Below are positions 34,636 through 44,944 of a stretch of 62,839 bases of DNA, piece after piece. Made by a program: the position numbers and the translations under genes. The notes beneath the pieces were generated by a model. It was given only the letters and a program-made list of their open reading frames with translations, made no database searches and was not told the origin of the DNA. The first letter of the stretch is position 1; the number at the start of each line of letters is the position of its first letter. The DNA is from Acidobacteriota bacterium (lineage in GTDB: Bacteria; Acidobacteriota; Terriglobia; Terriglobales; Acidobacteriaceae): NCBI GenBank assembly GCA_021846985.1, contig JAJZVX010000020.1, positions 1 to 62,839 on the forward strand, written 5' to 3'.

Positions 34636-36108
34636 ATGCCTCAAATCATGCATTCGCCCTCGAAGCCTCGTGTCCGTTTTGCGCCCTCGCCCACCGGATT
34701 TCTGCACGTTGGCAGCGCCCGCACCTTTATCTTCAACTGGCTCTACGCGCGCCACAACCAGGGAACGATGGTGCTGCGCCTGGACGACACCGATGTAGAG
34801 CGCAACAGCGACGCCAGCGTGCAGTCCATCTTCGAAGGGTTGCGCTGGCTGGGCCTGGACTGGGACGAGGAGTATAAGCAATCCGAGCGCCTGGGCCTCC
34901 ATCGCCAGGCTGCCGAAGCGATCTTTGCCAAGGACCTGGCCTACCGTGATTTCACGCCCGCTCATGCAGGTGACGACAGCCAGCCGTCCGCGCAGGGCGC
35001 GTGGCTGTGCAATCCCGGCATGCGCGAGATGCCGCGCGAAGAGTCCGACCGCCGCGCCGCCGCCGGCGAGCCTTTCGCGCTGCGCTACCGCGTGCCGCGC
35101 GGCGAAGGCCGCACACTGCGCTTTGTCGATGGCGTCTACGGCCCGCAGGCCAAGCTCGCCGACGAGGTCGAGGACTTTGCCCTGTTGCGCTCGGATGGCA
35201 TGCCAACTTACCACCTGGCCTCCTGCTTTGACGATGCCGACCTCCGCATCACCAACATCATTCGCGGGCAGGATCACCTCACCAACACCTTCAAGCACCT
35301 GCTCATCTTTGAAGGTCTCGGCGCCGCGCCGCCGCAGTTCGCGCACCTGCCGCTGCTCGTCGCCCCCGACGGCGCCAAGCTCTCCAAGCGCAAGCACGGC
35401 CCCGTCGTCAGCGTCACCACCTATCGCGACGCAGGCTTCCTGCCCCAGGCATTCGTCAACTTCCTCTGCCTGCTGGGCTGGTCGCCGAAGAACGACCGCG
35501 AGTTCCTCGCGCGGGATGAACTGGTGGCGGCGTTCACGCTCGAAGGCGTGAACCGTTCCAACGCCGTGGTCAACTTTACCGAGGAAGATCCGTTCGATCC
35601 CAAGGCCGTGTGGCTCAACGCCGAACACATCCGCGCACTGGACGTCAATGACTTGAGCGCGCGTCTGCTGCCTTTCTTCGTGCAGGCCGGTTTCCATCCC
35701 CGCGCGGAGAAGGTGGCCGCCGTCACGCCGCTCATCCGCGAACGCATCAAGCTGCTGCGCGATGCGGTCTCGGCCGCCGATTTCTTCTTCGTCGAAGAAC
35801 TCCCGGCGTATGACCCAACGGAGTTGGTCCCGCAAAAAGGCGATGCAGCCATGGCCCGCCGCGTCCTCGAGCACGCCCTCGAAGTCTTGCCCGCAGTCGC
35901 CTTCGATCACGACTCGCTCGACCACGCGCTTCGCGCCGCAGCCGCGCACCTGGGTCTCAAGGCCGGCCAGGCCTTCCAGCCCATCCGCGTCGCCGTCTGC
36001 GGACGCAAAAACGCCCCGCCGCTCTTTGAAACCCTGGCCGTCCTCGGCCGCGATGCTTGCCTGAAGCGCATCGGTAAGGCCATCGCCAGCCTGCTATCGC
36101 ACGCCTGA
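34636..36108 (+). CDS. gltX: Glutamyl-tRNA synthetase
   Basis: A 490-residue class I synthetase that charges tRNA-Glu. The HIGH block is [12 protein letters not shown] near residue 20 and the KMSKS loop is KLSKRKHG near residue 255; the anticodon-binding helical domain makes up the C-terminal third. The CxC zinc motif found in E. coli GltX after the HIGH region is absent (the stretch reads [12 protein letters not shown]). ATG 34636 is used, but ATG 34648 is possible. About 240 bases upstream hold no visible T-box or other gene. GlnS follows on the same strand. Confidence 0.95.
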   Translation: MPQIMHSPSKPRVRFAPSPTGFLHVGSARTFIFNWLYARHNQGTMVLRLDDTDVERNSDASVQSIFEGLRWLGLDWDEEYKQSERLGLHRQAAEAIFAKDLAYRDFTPAHAGDDSQPSAQGAWLCNPGMREMPREESDRRAAAGEPFALRYRVPRGEGRTLRFVDGVYGPQAKLADEVEDFALLRSDGMPTYHLASCFDDADLRITNIIRGQDHLTNTFKHLLIFEGLGAAPPQFAHLPLLVAPDGAKLSKRKHGPVVSVTTYRDAGFLPQAFVNFLCLLGWSPKNDREFLARDELVAAFTLEGVNRSNAVVNFTEEDPFDPKAVWLNAEHIRALDVNDLSARLLPFFVQAGFHPRAEKVAAVTPLIRERIKLLRDAVSAADFFFVEELPAYDPTELVPQKGDAAMARRVLEHALEVLPAVAFDHDSLDHALRAAAAHLGLKAGQAFQPIRVAVCGRKNAPPLFETLAVLGRDACLKRIGKAIASLLSHA

Positions 36109-36144
36109 GCGCTGCACTTCTCCTGAACCAAGGAATTGCGAGAC

Positions 36145-37851
<1,707 letters not shown>

Positions 37852-37893
37852 AAAGACCATATCAGCCGTCTGCACGCGCCCGGAAAGCACTGC

Positions 37894-37914
37894 GGCCCGC
37901 ACAGGTTGCGGGCC
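37894..37914. terminator. Hairpin between convergent glnS and GH172 genes
   Basis: GGCCCGCA (37894-37901) pairs with TGCGGGCC (37907-37914) around a 5-base loop. It sits between two convergent stops. No clear T-tract follows. Confidence 0.5.
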
Positions 37915-37984
37915 ACATCTGCCAGAGCGGGCTGCCTGAGCGGTTGCAGCGCGTCGAGCGGAGATGGGCCGCGCATCTGCCTGG

Positions 37985-39199
37985 TCAGTGTTTCTCGGCC
38001 ACAGGGACGGCGCCGGCTGCGCCCACGGCAAAGACCCGGGGAATGCGATCGGCAGGGGCGGGCAGGACGGGAAAGACCGCGTGCGGCTCGGTCTGATACC
38101 AGTAGGCCGTGGAGTAGAAGTTGTCGGAACGGTGGTTGGCGTGGCCGTGCTCGATGGTAACGCGGATTGACTTCTCAAAAGCGACGGGGCTCTCGGTATG
38201 CCAGCGGTAGAGGCAATAGCGGCCGCCCATGCGCTCGGGATCGACGACCAGGGGCGCGCCGTTGTGCGCGTAGGCAAAGGCCTGCAGGCCGAAGTCCCAG
38301 GCGCCGTTGTAGTAATCCTCGGTGCCGGTGCCGTTGATGGTGGGCCGGGTGTCGCCGTCGATAAAGATCATGTCGTCGCCCTCGCCGAACCACTGGTCCT
38401 GGTTCTGCTCGACGGCGTGGGCAACGCCGACGAAGTGGCCCTTGCCCTCGGCCTCGAGGAAGACATAGTTGTCTCTGCCGTCGAGGTTCTTGCGGCCGTT
38501 GATCTCGGGCGAGTATTCGTTGGTCCAGTCGTTGTTCCAGCCCGTGCAGGGAGCGGCCTGGCGATACTGGGCATGGAAGCGTCCCAGGCCTTCGGGCAGG
38601 CTGGGCAGGGCGATGTAATCGACGGCAAAGTAGAAGCTGTCGGTGCGGATGGCGCCCTGGTTGGCCACGGCGATCCTCGCCGCGGTGGAAAATGGCATGG
38701 GAAAGTAAGCGTTGAGCGCCTTGATGGGCGCCACGGCGAGCAGTTCGGATTGATAGACGAAATATTCGCCCAGGCCGAGGCCAAAGAAGTCGCCGATGGG
38801 AACTTCGACGGAGGGCGTGGCCTCGCCGTCCCACCAGGCGCGCAGGACCAGGTTCTTGAGGTGCATACGGTCCTGGGAGTTGATGGTAACCCAGATGTGG
38901 GTGACGGCCCCGGCGCCAGTGACATCAAGCAGGGTGGCGGATTGGCCGGGTTCGATGGGGACACTGTCGTTGTTACCGCCGGAGCGATCCCAACTCGACG
39001 AGCGGCGAGACTTGTAGTTGCGCAGGCGAGCCAGCGCGAGCAACTCTTCCGGCGCGGAGGGATCGGGCGGCTCAGCGGCGGGTTTGGGCGCGGCGGCAGC
39101 CGTGGCGGCGTTGAGGCCCACAAGGGCAGCGCCGGAAAAGAGCGAGCCGAGCAGACGGCGGCGCATGGGTAAAGGCTGGCTGGGATGGCGCGACGGCAT
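37985..39199 (-). CDS. GH172 (DUF2961) family glycoside hydrolase, Tat-exported
   Basis: A 404-residue protein of the former DUF2961, now GH172, whose members act on alpha-D-fructofuranosides and D-arabinofuranosides. A Tat-like leader (MRRRLLGSLFSGAALVG) precedes the double jelly roll. The two Glu residues matching the characterised catalytic pair are Glu273 (FGEGDDMIFIDGD) and Glu294 (GTGTEDYYNGAW), spaced 21 residues as in the studied enzyme. ATG 39199 has GGAGGA 8 bases upstream; the longer frame to 39472 is not credible. It stands alone. D-arabinan or fructoside use fits the carbohydrate theme. Confidence 0.9.
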   Translation of the reverse strand: MPSRHPSQPLPMRRRLLGSLFSGAALVGLNAATAAAAPKPAAEPPDPSAPEELLALARLRNYKSRRSSSWDRSGGNNDSVPIEPGQSATLLDVTGAGAVTHIWVTINSQDRMHLKNLVLRAWWDGEATPSVEVPIGDFFGLGLGEYFVYQSELLAVAPIKALNAYFPMPFSTAARIAVANQGAIRTDSFYFAVDYIALPSLPEGLGRFHAQYRQAAPCTGWNNDWTNEYSPEINGRKNLDGRDNYVFLEAEGKGHFVGVAHAVEQNQDQWFGEGDDMIFIDGDTRPTINGTGTEDYYNGAWDFGLQAFAYAHNGAPLVVDPERMGGRYCLYRWHTESPVAFEKSIRVTIEHGHANHRSDNFYSTAYWYQTEPHAVFPVLPAPADRIPRVFAVGAAGAVPVAEKH

Positions 39200-39742
39200 A
39201 GAAGATGTCCTCCGGGCGGTGGTGACGCGAAAACGTATTGTAGAGCGGCGCCAGGTAAGATATGCAACAGCCATGACGTGCGTAAGGCAGGCCTGCACGG
39301 GAGCGGAAGTGGTTTGGGGCAGCTTTGGATGCGGCAATCCTGCTTGCCGCAGTCGGGAATATTCCCCGCGGAGAGCAGCCTCACACCCATGCATACGGGT
39401 AGAATCCGGCTGGAAATGGCCAGAAGCTTCATGCCCGCGGGGTAAATTTAGGCCGCAAAATCCACCGACCACATTTCTTCATTTGCTGAATGCGAACTCG
39501 TGGCCCGCTCGCCCCTTGCGGAGCTTCTCATGGTCTTAAGCGATAGTATTCTTATGAGTTAGAGGCGATTTGGACCTGGAAGTCACGCTTTCGGGCCGTC
39601 TGCTCCGGAAGTCATTTTTCTATTGATTTTTGAAGAATTTATCCGTAAAATAGAACCATAAACTACCTGCGGACTGATTGTCCCCCCCCTATGCTTGTCC
39701 GAGGTTGTGTCAGAAAATCACCTTTTCAAGGACAACAAATCG
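39200..39742. promoter_or_regulatory. Intergenic region with a strong promoter for the 75-residue gene
   Basis: No gene is supported in these 543 bases. The left 350 bases would hold the promoter of the GH172 gene. The right part is AT-rich and contains TTGATT (39623-39628), a 17-base spacer, and TAAAAT (39646-39651), a good sigma-70-type promoter pointing right. It predicts a leader of about 85 bases before ATG 39743. Confidence 0.6.
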
Positions 39743-39970
39743 ATGGCAAAGCGTCGTGGAAATCCAAATTGGGGCAAACCGGAGCCCATTGGCCCAGTTG
39801 TGCCTACAGTGACCTCCTTCGAGCAGATCGTCAAGGAGTTCAAACTGAGTCCGGATCAGTATATCCGTTCGACCCGTCTGCGCGAGTGGGCTCGGCGCAA
39901 CAAAAATTCCAAGTACATCCCCGAGGCGCTGCTTGAAGCCTGGGGTTTTGAGATTGAATCGACGTTGTAA
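39743..39970 (+). CDS. Small basic protein of unknown function (75 residues)
   Basis: The product starts [15 protein letters not shown] and has a basic, Pro/Gly-rich N-terminus. A mostly helical C-terminal part with charged residues ([18 protein letters not shown], then [18 protein letters not shown]) follows. ATG 39743 has AAGGAC about 10 bases upstream. A clear promoter and a terminator bracket it, so it is probably transcribed alone and well. The fold hints at a small nucleic-acid-binding or helix-turn-helix-like protein, but I do not recognise a family and assign no function. Confidence 0.7.
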   Translation: MAKRRGNPNWGKPEPIGPVVPTVTSFEQIVKEFKLSPDQYIRSTRLREWARRNKNSKYIPEALLEAWGFEIESTL

Positions 39971-39996
39971 TTTCTCTTCTTTTTGAGCGTTTCGCT

Positions 39997-40022
39997 AAAG
40001 CGCCGCCCATGGGCGGCGCTTT
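39997..40022. terminator. Intrinsic terminator hairpin before ribBA
   Basis: AAAGCGCCGCCC (39997-40008) pairs perfectly with GGGCGGCGCTTT (40011-40022) with almost no loop, directly after the 75-residue gene. It would separate that gene from ribBA. Confidence 0.7.
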
Positions 40023-40077
40023 GGCGTGTATGCGCGACTGCCAGCCTTGCCTGCCGCCTTTGCCCTTTCGCCGCGCC

Positions 40078-41409
40078 ATGAAGGACAATAAGGATGCCAT
40101 GCCGCAAACAGCCCGTTTCATCGAGCCGCCCTTCATCGACGTTCCCGGCGCCCTGGACGAAATCCGCGCCGGACGCATGATTGTGGTTGTCGATGATGAG
40201 GATCGCGAAAACGAGGGCGACCTGACCCTGGCCGCCGAATTCGTAACCCCCGAAGCCATCAATTTCATGGCCCGCTACGGCCGCGGCCTCATTTGCCTCA
40301 CACTCACCGAAGAGCGCGCCGACTACCTGCGTCTCTTCCCCATGACCCAGCAGAACTCGTCGCGTTTCGGCACCGCTTTTACCGAGACGATCGAGGCCCG
40401 CGAGGGGGTGACCACGGGCATCTCGGCCGCGGACCGGTCCCACACCATCCGCACGGCCATTGACCCGCGCTCGACGTTTTCCGATCTGGCGCGTCCGGGG
40501 CATGTTTTCCCGCTGCGCGCGCGCAAGGGGGGCGTGCTGGTGCGCGCCGGCCAAACCGAAGCTTCGGTGGACCTGGCCCGGATGGCAGGGCTGAACCCTT
40601 CCGGCGTCATCTGCGAGATCATGCGCGACGACGGAGCGATGGCCCGGATTCCCGACCTGATTCCATTTTGCCGGGAGCACGGCCTTCGCATTCTCACCGT
40701 AGCGGAACTGATACGCTACCGGCTGCGCCATGAGCGCTACATCGTCCGCGCCGGCGAAAGCCGGATCCAAACCCGCCACGGTGAGTTCCGCATGATCGCC
40801 TACGAGAGCGAGGTAAACGGCGGCGAAAGCCACATCGCGCTCATCCGCGGCACGCTTTGCCACGACTGTCCCGCCTTCCAGAGCGGATCGCCGGGCATGG
40901 CCCTGGCTCCGGACGGAAACCCCATGTGCCCTTCCTGCACCCATCCGGTGCTGGTGCGTGTACACACGCGCTGTACGGCGGGCGATGTGTTTGCCGCCGA
41001 CTGCCACTGCCGCGAAGTGCTGGATGAGTCCATGCGCATGATTGCCGAGGAGGGTTGCGGCGTGGTGCTCTATCTCCACAACACCTCGCGCGGCTTCGAG
41101 ATCGAGTCGCCTTCCGCCCTTCATGACGCTTTCGGGCCGGGCGGCGCCGCCGTACCCGCCGCGCCGGAGGCCGCAGTGGGACGCCTCGTGCACCACCGCG
41201 AGTTGCGCGCGCGCGAGGGCTCGCAGGACCGCTCCGGACGCATCCTCCGCGCTATCGGCCTGGGCGGACAGATTCTCTCCGATCTCGGAATTCAACGCAT
41301 CCGCCTGCTCTCGAACACACCCATGCATATTCCCGCCCTGGAAGGTTTTGGGCTGGAAATCGTCGAGCAGGTTGCCATCTCCATCGAAGAGCGCGCACAG
41401 ATCGGTTAA
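40078..41409 (+). CDS. ribBA: RibBA-like riboflavin enzyme: DHBP synthase with divergent GTP cyclohydrolase II domain
   Basis: A 443-residue two-domain protein. The N-terminal 3,4-dihydroxy-2-butanone-4-phosphate synthase domain (about 15-215) is well conserved ([41 protein letters not shown]). The C-terminal GTP cyclohydrolase II domain keeps the three zinc Cys (299, 309, 311). It carries an extra CHDC...CPSC insertion (261-287), lacks the DTVEAN-like block and has SNTPMH where TNNP-x-K is usual. So the second activity may be altered or lost. Start could be ATG 40078 or ATG 40099, the latter with AAGGA close by. It stands alone; no FMN-riboswitch-like leader was seen. Confidence 0.87.
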   Translation: MKDNKDAMPQTARFIEPPFIDVPGALDEIRAGRMIVVVDDEDRENEGDLTLAAEFVTPEAINFMARYGRGLICLTLTEERADYLRLFPMTQQNSSRFGTAFTETIEAREGVTTGISAADRSHTIRTAIDPRSTFSDLARPGHVFPLRARKGGVLVRAGQTEASVDLARMAGLNPSGVICEIMRDDGAMARIPDLIPFCREHGLRILTVAELIRYRLRHERYIVRAGESRIQTRHGEFRMIAYESEVNGGESHIALIRGTLCHDCPAFQSGSPGMALAPDGNPMCPSCTHPVLVRVHTRCTAGDVFAADCHCREVLDESMRMIAEEGCGVVLYLHNTSRGFEIESPSALHDAFGPGGAAVPAAPEAAVGRLVHHRELRAREGSQDRSGRILRAIGLGGQILSDLGIQRIRLLSNTPMHIPALEGFGLEIVEQVAISIEERAQIG

Positions 41410-41607
41410 ATTTCCTGAGGACTCCGAGGCGCGTGTTGCCAACGCCTCGTGGCCAAGCATGCCGCAAATACACAAACGGATGTCCCGGTATGCAACCAAA
41501 GTGGGACAGACCCGCATCGCTCCTTTTGATACACAAGGATGGACGCCGCCTTCCGTGCAGCGTCAGCATCTTTCTCTGTACCTATAGCGGTTATAGAGGG
41601 GCGGGCC

Positions 41608-43197
41608 ATGAAGCACCTTCCAGAGGGTTCTCAGGCAGAAAGCTTGTACGAACTCGCCTGGAATCACGCACAGGACAGCACATTCGCCGTCGATACGGAG
41701 ACGGGCATCATCGTGGACGTGAATCCCGCGGCCGAATCCCTCACGGGTTACACCCGTTCGCGGCTCATCGGGATGCCCTTCACCGCGCTGCATCCTCAGG
41801 CGGAGCACGAACAGCTCAAATCCGAATTTGCCCGGATTGGGCTGGAGCCATTTTCCGTCTCCGGCCTTCACGTGCAGCGGCAAAATGGCGCTCTCGTGCC
41901 CGTTCTCATCTGGTCTTCAGTTGCTCTGCGCCACAACGGCCGCCCAGTGGCCATCGGCGCGTTCCGCGACATTACCGAGTTCCAGCAGCAGGAACATCGT
42001 CTCCGCACCAAGCGCTGGGCGCTGGCGGCCTACGCCGGCGCAGCCCTGGCTCTGGGCCGGGCAGCTTCCGTTGAAAGCCTGCTCAAGTCCATCTGCGACG
42101 CCATTACCAGGGAGTCGGTCTACGTCCTGGCTTGGGTGGCCATGGCCGATGACAGCAGCAGGGAGATCCAGGTTGCCGCAGCTTCGGGCCCTGCCTCCAA
42201 CTATCTCCGCGGTTTGTCTCTCACCTGGGACCGGGAAAACCAGCGCAGAGCCGGCCCCGTCGGCACTTGCATGCGCACGCGCGAACTGCAACTCTTGCAG
42301 GATACCGAGACTGCGCCCGCCTTTGCTCCCTGGCTCGAGCTGACCAGGCAGGAGGGCATACGCTCCGTCCTCTCCGTCCCTCTCGCTCTCAAGGGAAGCC
42401 GGCGCGGCGCGTTGAACGTCTACGCCAGCCGTCCCCACGCCTTCGAGCCCGTGGCCATCGAGGTCTTTCAGCATTTGGCCGAACAGATTGGGCATGGCAT
42501 CCATACCTTTGAACAGGGCAGGACTCTCAGTGCCGAGCACCTGCAACTGGTGAAGATGCAGAGCCAGCTCACCGAGGCCCTGTCTGCCATGGTCGCCCCC
42601 ATCGTGCTGGCCATGGAGATGCGCGACCCCTACACCACCGGCCACCAGGCGCGCGTGGCCGAGATCGCCGTCGCCATCGGCCGTGAGCTGGGCTGGGCTG
42701 AAGAACGTCTTCAGGGACTCCGCGTCGCCGCCCAGGTGCACGACATAGGCAAGATCTCCATCCCCTCTGAAATCCTTACCAAGCCGGGCAACCTCAGCCC
42801 CGTGGAGCGCGCCATGATCAACCAGCACGCGGAGACAGGCTATGCCATTCTCAAGGACATTCCGTTTCCCTGGCCCATTGGCGAGATCGTTCGCCAGCAC
42901 CACGAAAAGCTGGATGGCTCCGGCTATCCGCGCAGATTGAAAGGCGACGAGATTTTGCCCGAGGCCAAGGTGCTTGCGGTGGCCGATGTGGTGGAGGCCA
43001 TGGCGGCCTACCGGCCGTACCGCCCCGGAGTCAAGCTCAGCGTCGTTCTGCAACGCATCGAGAGAGAGGCCGGCGTTGCGCTCGATTCGGAAGCCGTCCG
43101 TATCTGTGCGCATCTGTTTCGGAAAAAGCAGTTGGTGATTCCGCGCTCTGTCCCCACCTCCGCCCCGGTCACACCATCCGCTGTCTCACGTCGTTGA
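41608..43197 (+). CDS. PAS-GAF-HD-GYP protein, probable cyclic-di-GMP phosphodiesterase
   Basis: A 529-residue cytoplasmic signalling protein. A PAS domain (about 10-125, ITEF at its end) and a GAF domain (about 145-290) precede an HD-GYP domain (about 320-510). The metal and signature residues are intact: HDIGKISIP, HAETGYAIL, and HHEKLDGSGYP with the GYP triad. Intact HD-GYP domains hydrolyse c-di-GMP, here presumably under control of a ligand or redox state sensed by PAS or GAF. ATG 41608 follows GAGGGG. Its last 29 bases overlap the end of the convergent GH28 gene. Confidence 0.92.
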   Translation: MKHLPEGSQAESLYELAWNHAQDSTFAVDTETGIIVDVNPAAESLTGYTRSRLIGMPFTALHPQAEHEQLKSEFARIGLEPFSVSGLHVQRQNGALVPVLIWSSVALRHNGRPVAIGAFRDITEFQQQEHRLRTKRWALAAYAGAALALGRAASVESLLKSICDAITRESVYVLAWVAMADDSSREIQVAAASGPASNYLRGLSLTWDRENQRRAGPVGTCMRTRELQLLQDTETAPAFAPWLELTRQEGIRSVLSVPLALKGSRRGALNVYASRPHAFEPVAIEVFQHLAEQIGHGIHTFEQGRTLSAEHLQLVKMQSQLTEALSAMVAPIVLAMEMRDPYTTGHQARVAEIAVAIGRELGWAEERLQGLRVAAQVHDIGKISIPSEILTKPGNLSPVERAMINQHAETGYAILKDIPFPWPIGEIVRQHHEKLDGSGYPRRLKGDEILPEAKVLAVADVVEAMAAYRPYRPGVKLSVVLQRIEREAGVALDSEAVRICAHLFRKKQLVIPRSVPTSAPVTPSAVSRR

Positions 43198-44776
43198 GCG
43201 TTACGTCGCCAATCTGCCGGCTGCCAAAGCTGCGGAACTCGCGTACGCCGCGCAGGTCGAAGGCGGCCGCGGCGCGCGGCACGCGCACCCTGAAGAAATC
43301 CGCCCCCTCCACATCCTTGAGCCAGAAGGCCGGGCGTGCATCAGCGGCCTGCACGGCAACCTCGATATTCGTCATTTCCAGATTGCGTACATGGCGCAGA
43401 AAGAAGCCCGTAGCCGGCAGCGCGCCAAACATATTCGGCTCCGGGTATGCCGCCGCGCGCTCCTCCGGCTGCAGCGCGGCCATGGCCTCCGTGCCTCCGC
43501 CCGCCTGCTCCAGGTACACGTCGCTTATCTTCACGTCCTCAATCGAATGCCCCGGCACGCCGCTCAGGATCGACGGCAGCGGCGACGCCCCCGAGCTCAC
43601 AATGTCGCTCAGAATCACCCGCCGCATCGCCCCCGGCTGCGCGTTCTTTGGCCCGCGCATGCGCGTTCCCAGCCGCAGAAACAGGGGCGCGCTGCGGATG
43701 TCGCGCATGGCGATGCCGGTAACGGTAATATCCTCGACGATCGCTCCATCCTCGCTTTCGATGGCCAATCCCTGGCAGCTCTCAAAGACACAATTGGTAA
43801 TCGTGATATTGCGGAAGCCTCCGTTGGACTCGGTGCCCATTTTGATGCGGCCCACCGCCGACAGTTTTCGCCCTTCCATCCGCTTCCAGGTTCCGTCAAG
43901 CACGGAGCCGAGCGCATAGCCTCCGGTGACGAAACAGTTTGCGATGGTCACGTTCTCGGTGACCCGCGCATAACCCAATGCAAATGAACTCTTGGGACAA
44001 ATGCCGTCGTCCCACGGCGAGTTCACCGTACAGTTGCTGACGCGCGCATTGCGGCAGCAGTCCAGGTCCATGCCGTCGCGATTGGTATCGATGAGCAGGT
44101 TATCGACGGTCAGGTTGTCTACGCCGGTGGCCAGCAGCCCGAAGTGGCCTCCCTGCAGAATCCTGAAATCGCGCAGCAGCACATTCCGGCAGTTCTTGAG
44201 CGCAATCGCCTTGTTTCCCACGCCTGGCCTGGTGGCGTCGGGCAACTCCTTGTCGTGCTGCCAGTCCCATCCGCGGCTGAGCCCCTTGCCCCAGATCAGT
44301 CCCGGCCCCGTGATCGAAATCCCATCGAGATCCTCGCCCCAGATCAGCGAGTTGTGCCAGTGGTTGTGGCCGTAGTCCTGGTAGGGCTCCCATGACCCCT
44401 GCGCCTCGGCGGCGTCGTAGCCGCCCGTGGTTGTGCCGTCCAGCGGCGTGGGGCCGGCCAGCAGCACCGCGCCGTGATCCAGGTAGAGACCCACCCGGCT
44501 CTTGAGCCGGATCGAATAGCTGAGATAAACGCCGGAGGGAAAGTACACCGTTCCTCCGCCGGCCGCGGCGGCGGCTTCAATGGCACGGTTGATGGCAGGC
44601 GAATCCACGGCGGCTCCGTCGCCCCGGGCGCCAAACTGCCGCACGCTCAGCCAGCCTGGTACGTGGTTGGCTCCAGCCGTGGCGCTGTGCGCTTGCTGCA
44701 TGGCACCTGCGGCCACGGGGCCCACCGCCGCCGCCATTCCCACTCCCGCCATCTTCAACAAATTCCTGCGTTCCAT
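43169..44776 (-). CDS. GH28 polygalacturonase-like enzyme, Tat-exported
   Basis: A 535-residue right-handed beta-helix glycosidase. The leader is Tat-like (ERRNLLKMAGVGMAAAV). GH28 motifs: NRDG with Asp234, the DD pair 256-257 in PWDDGICPKSS, and RIK at 310-312. The GHG motif with the helper His is replaced by TGGYALGS. Family members hydrolyse galacturonan or rhamnogalacturonan side chains, producing galacturonate. ATG 44776 with GAGGAG upstream is preferred over the longer frame from 45028. It overlaps the end of the convergent HD-GYP gene and is divergent from the GH39-like lipoprotein gene. Confidence 0.88.
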   Translation of the reverse strand: MERRNLLKMAGVGMAAAVGPVAAGAMQQAHSATAGANHVPGWLSVRQFGARGDGAAVDSPAINRAIEAAAAAGGGTVYFPSGVYLSYSIRLKSRVGLYLDHGAVLLAGPTPLDGTTTGGYDAAEAQGSWEPYQDYGHNHWHNSLIWGEDLDGISITGPGLIWGKGLSRGWDWQHDKELPDATRPGVGNKAIALKNCRNVLLRDFRILQGGHFGLLATGVDNLTVDNLLIDTNRDGMDLDCCRNARVSNCTVNSPWDDGICPKSSFALGYARVTENVTIANCFVTGGYALGSVLDGTWKRMEGRKLSAVGRIKMGTESNGGFRNITITNCVFESCQGLAIESEDGAIVEDITVTGIAMRDIRSAPLFLRLGTRMRGPKNAQPGAMRRVILSDIVSSGASPLPSILSGVPGHSIEDVKISDVYLEQAGGGTEAMAALQPEERAAAYPEPNMFGALPATGFFLRHVRNLEMTNIEVAVQAADARPAFWLKDVEGADFFRVRVPRAAAAFDLRGVREFRSFGSRQIGDVTLNDVRQRMV

Positions 44777-44944
44777 GCGCATCTCCTCTTCTTTGTCCTG
44801 ATTGGCCGCGGTGCAGCCGCCCACCGCCGCCGAAGCACCATTCTGCCACAGCGCGCCGGTCACGGGTTGCGCGCCGCGGCGGCGTTGACTATGCTCTAAT
44901 ATCGACCGCAGCAACCGATCGCCACGCGCGCCGGAGTTCGCAGA

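Noticed and set aside
39971..40077. FMN riboswitch upstream of ribBA
   Set aside because: The gap is about 100 bases and mostly filled by a terminator hairpin; the conserved RFN element segments are not present.
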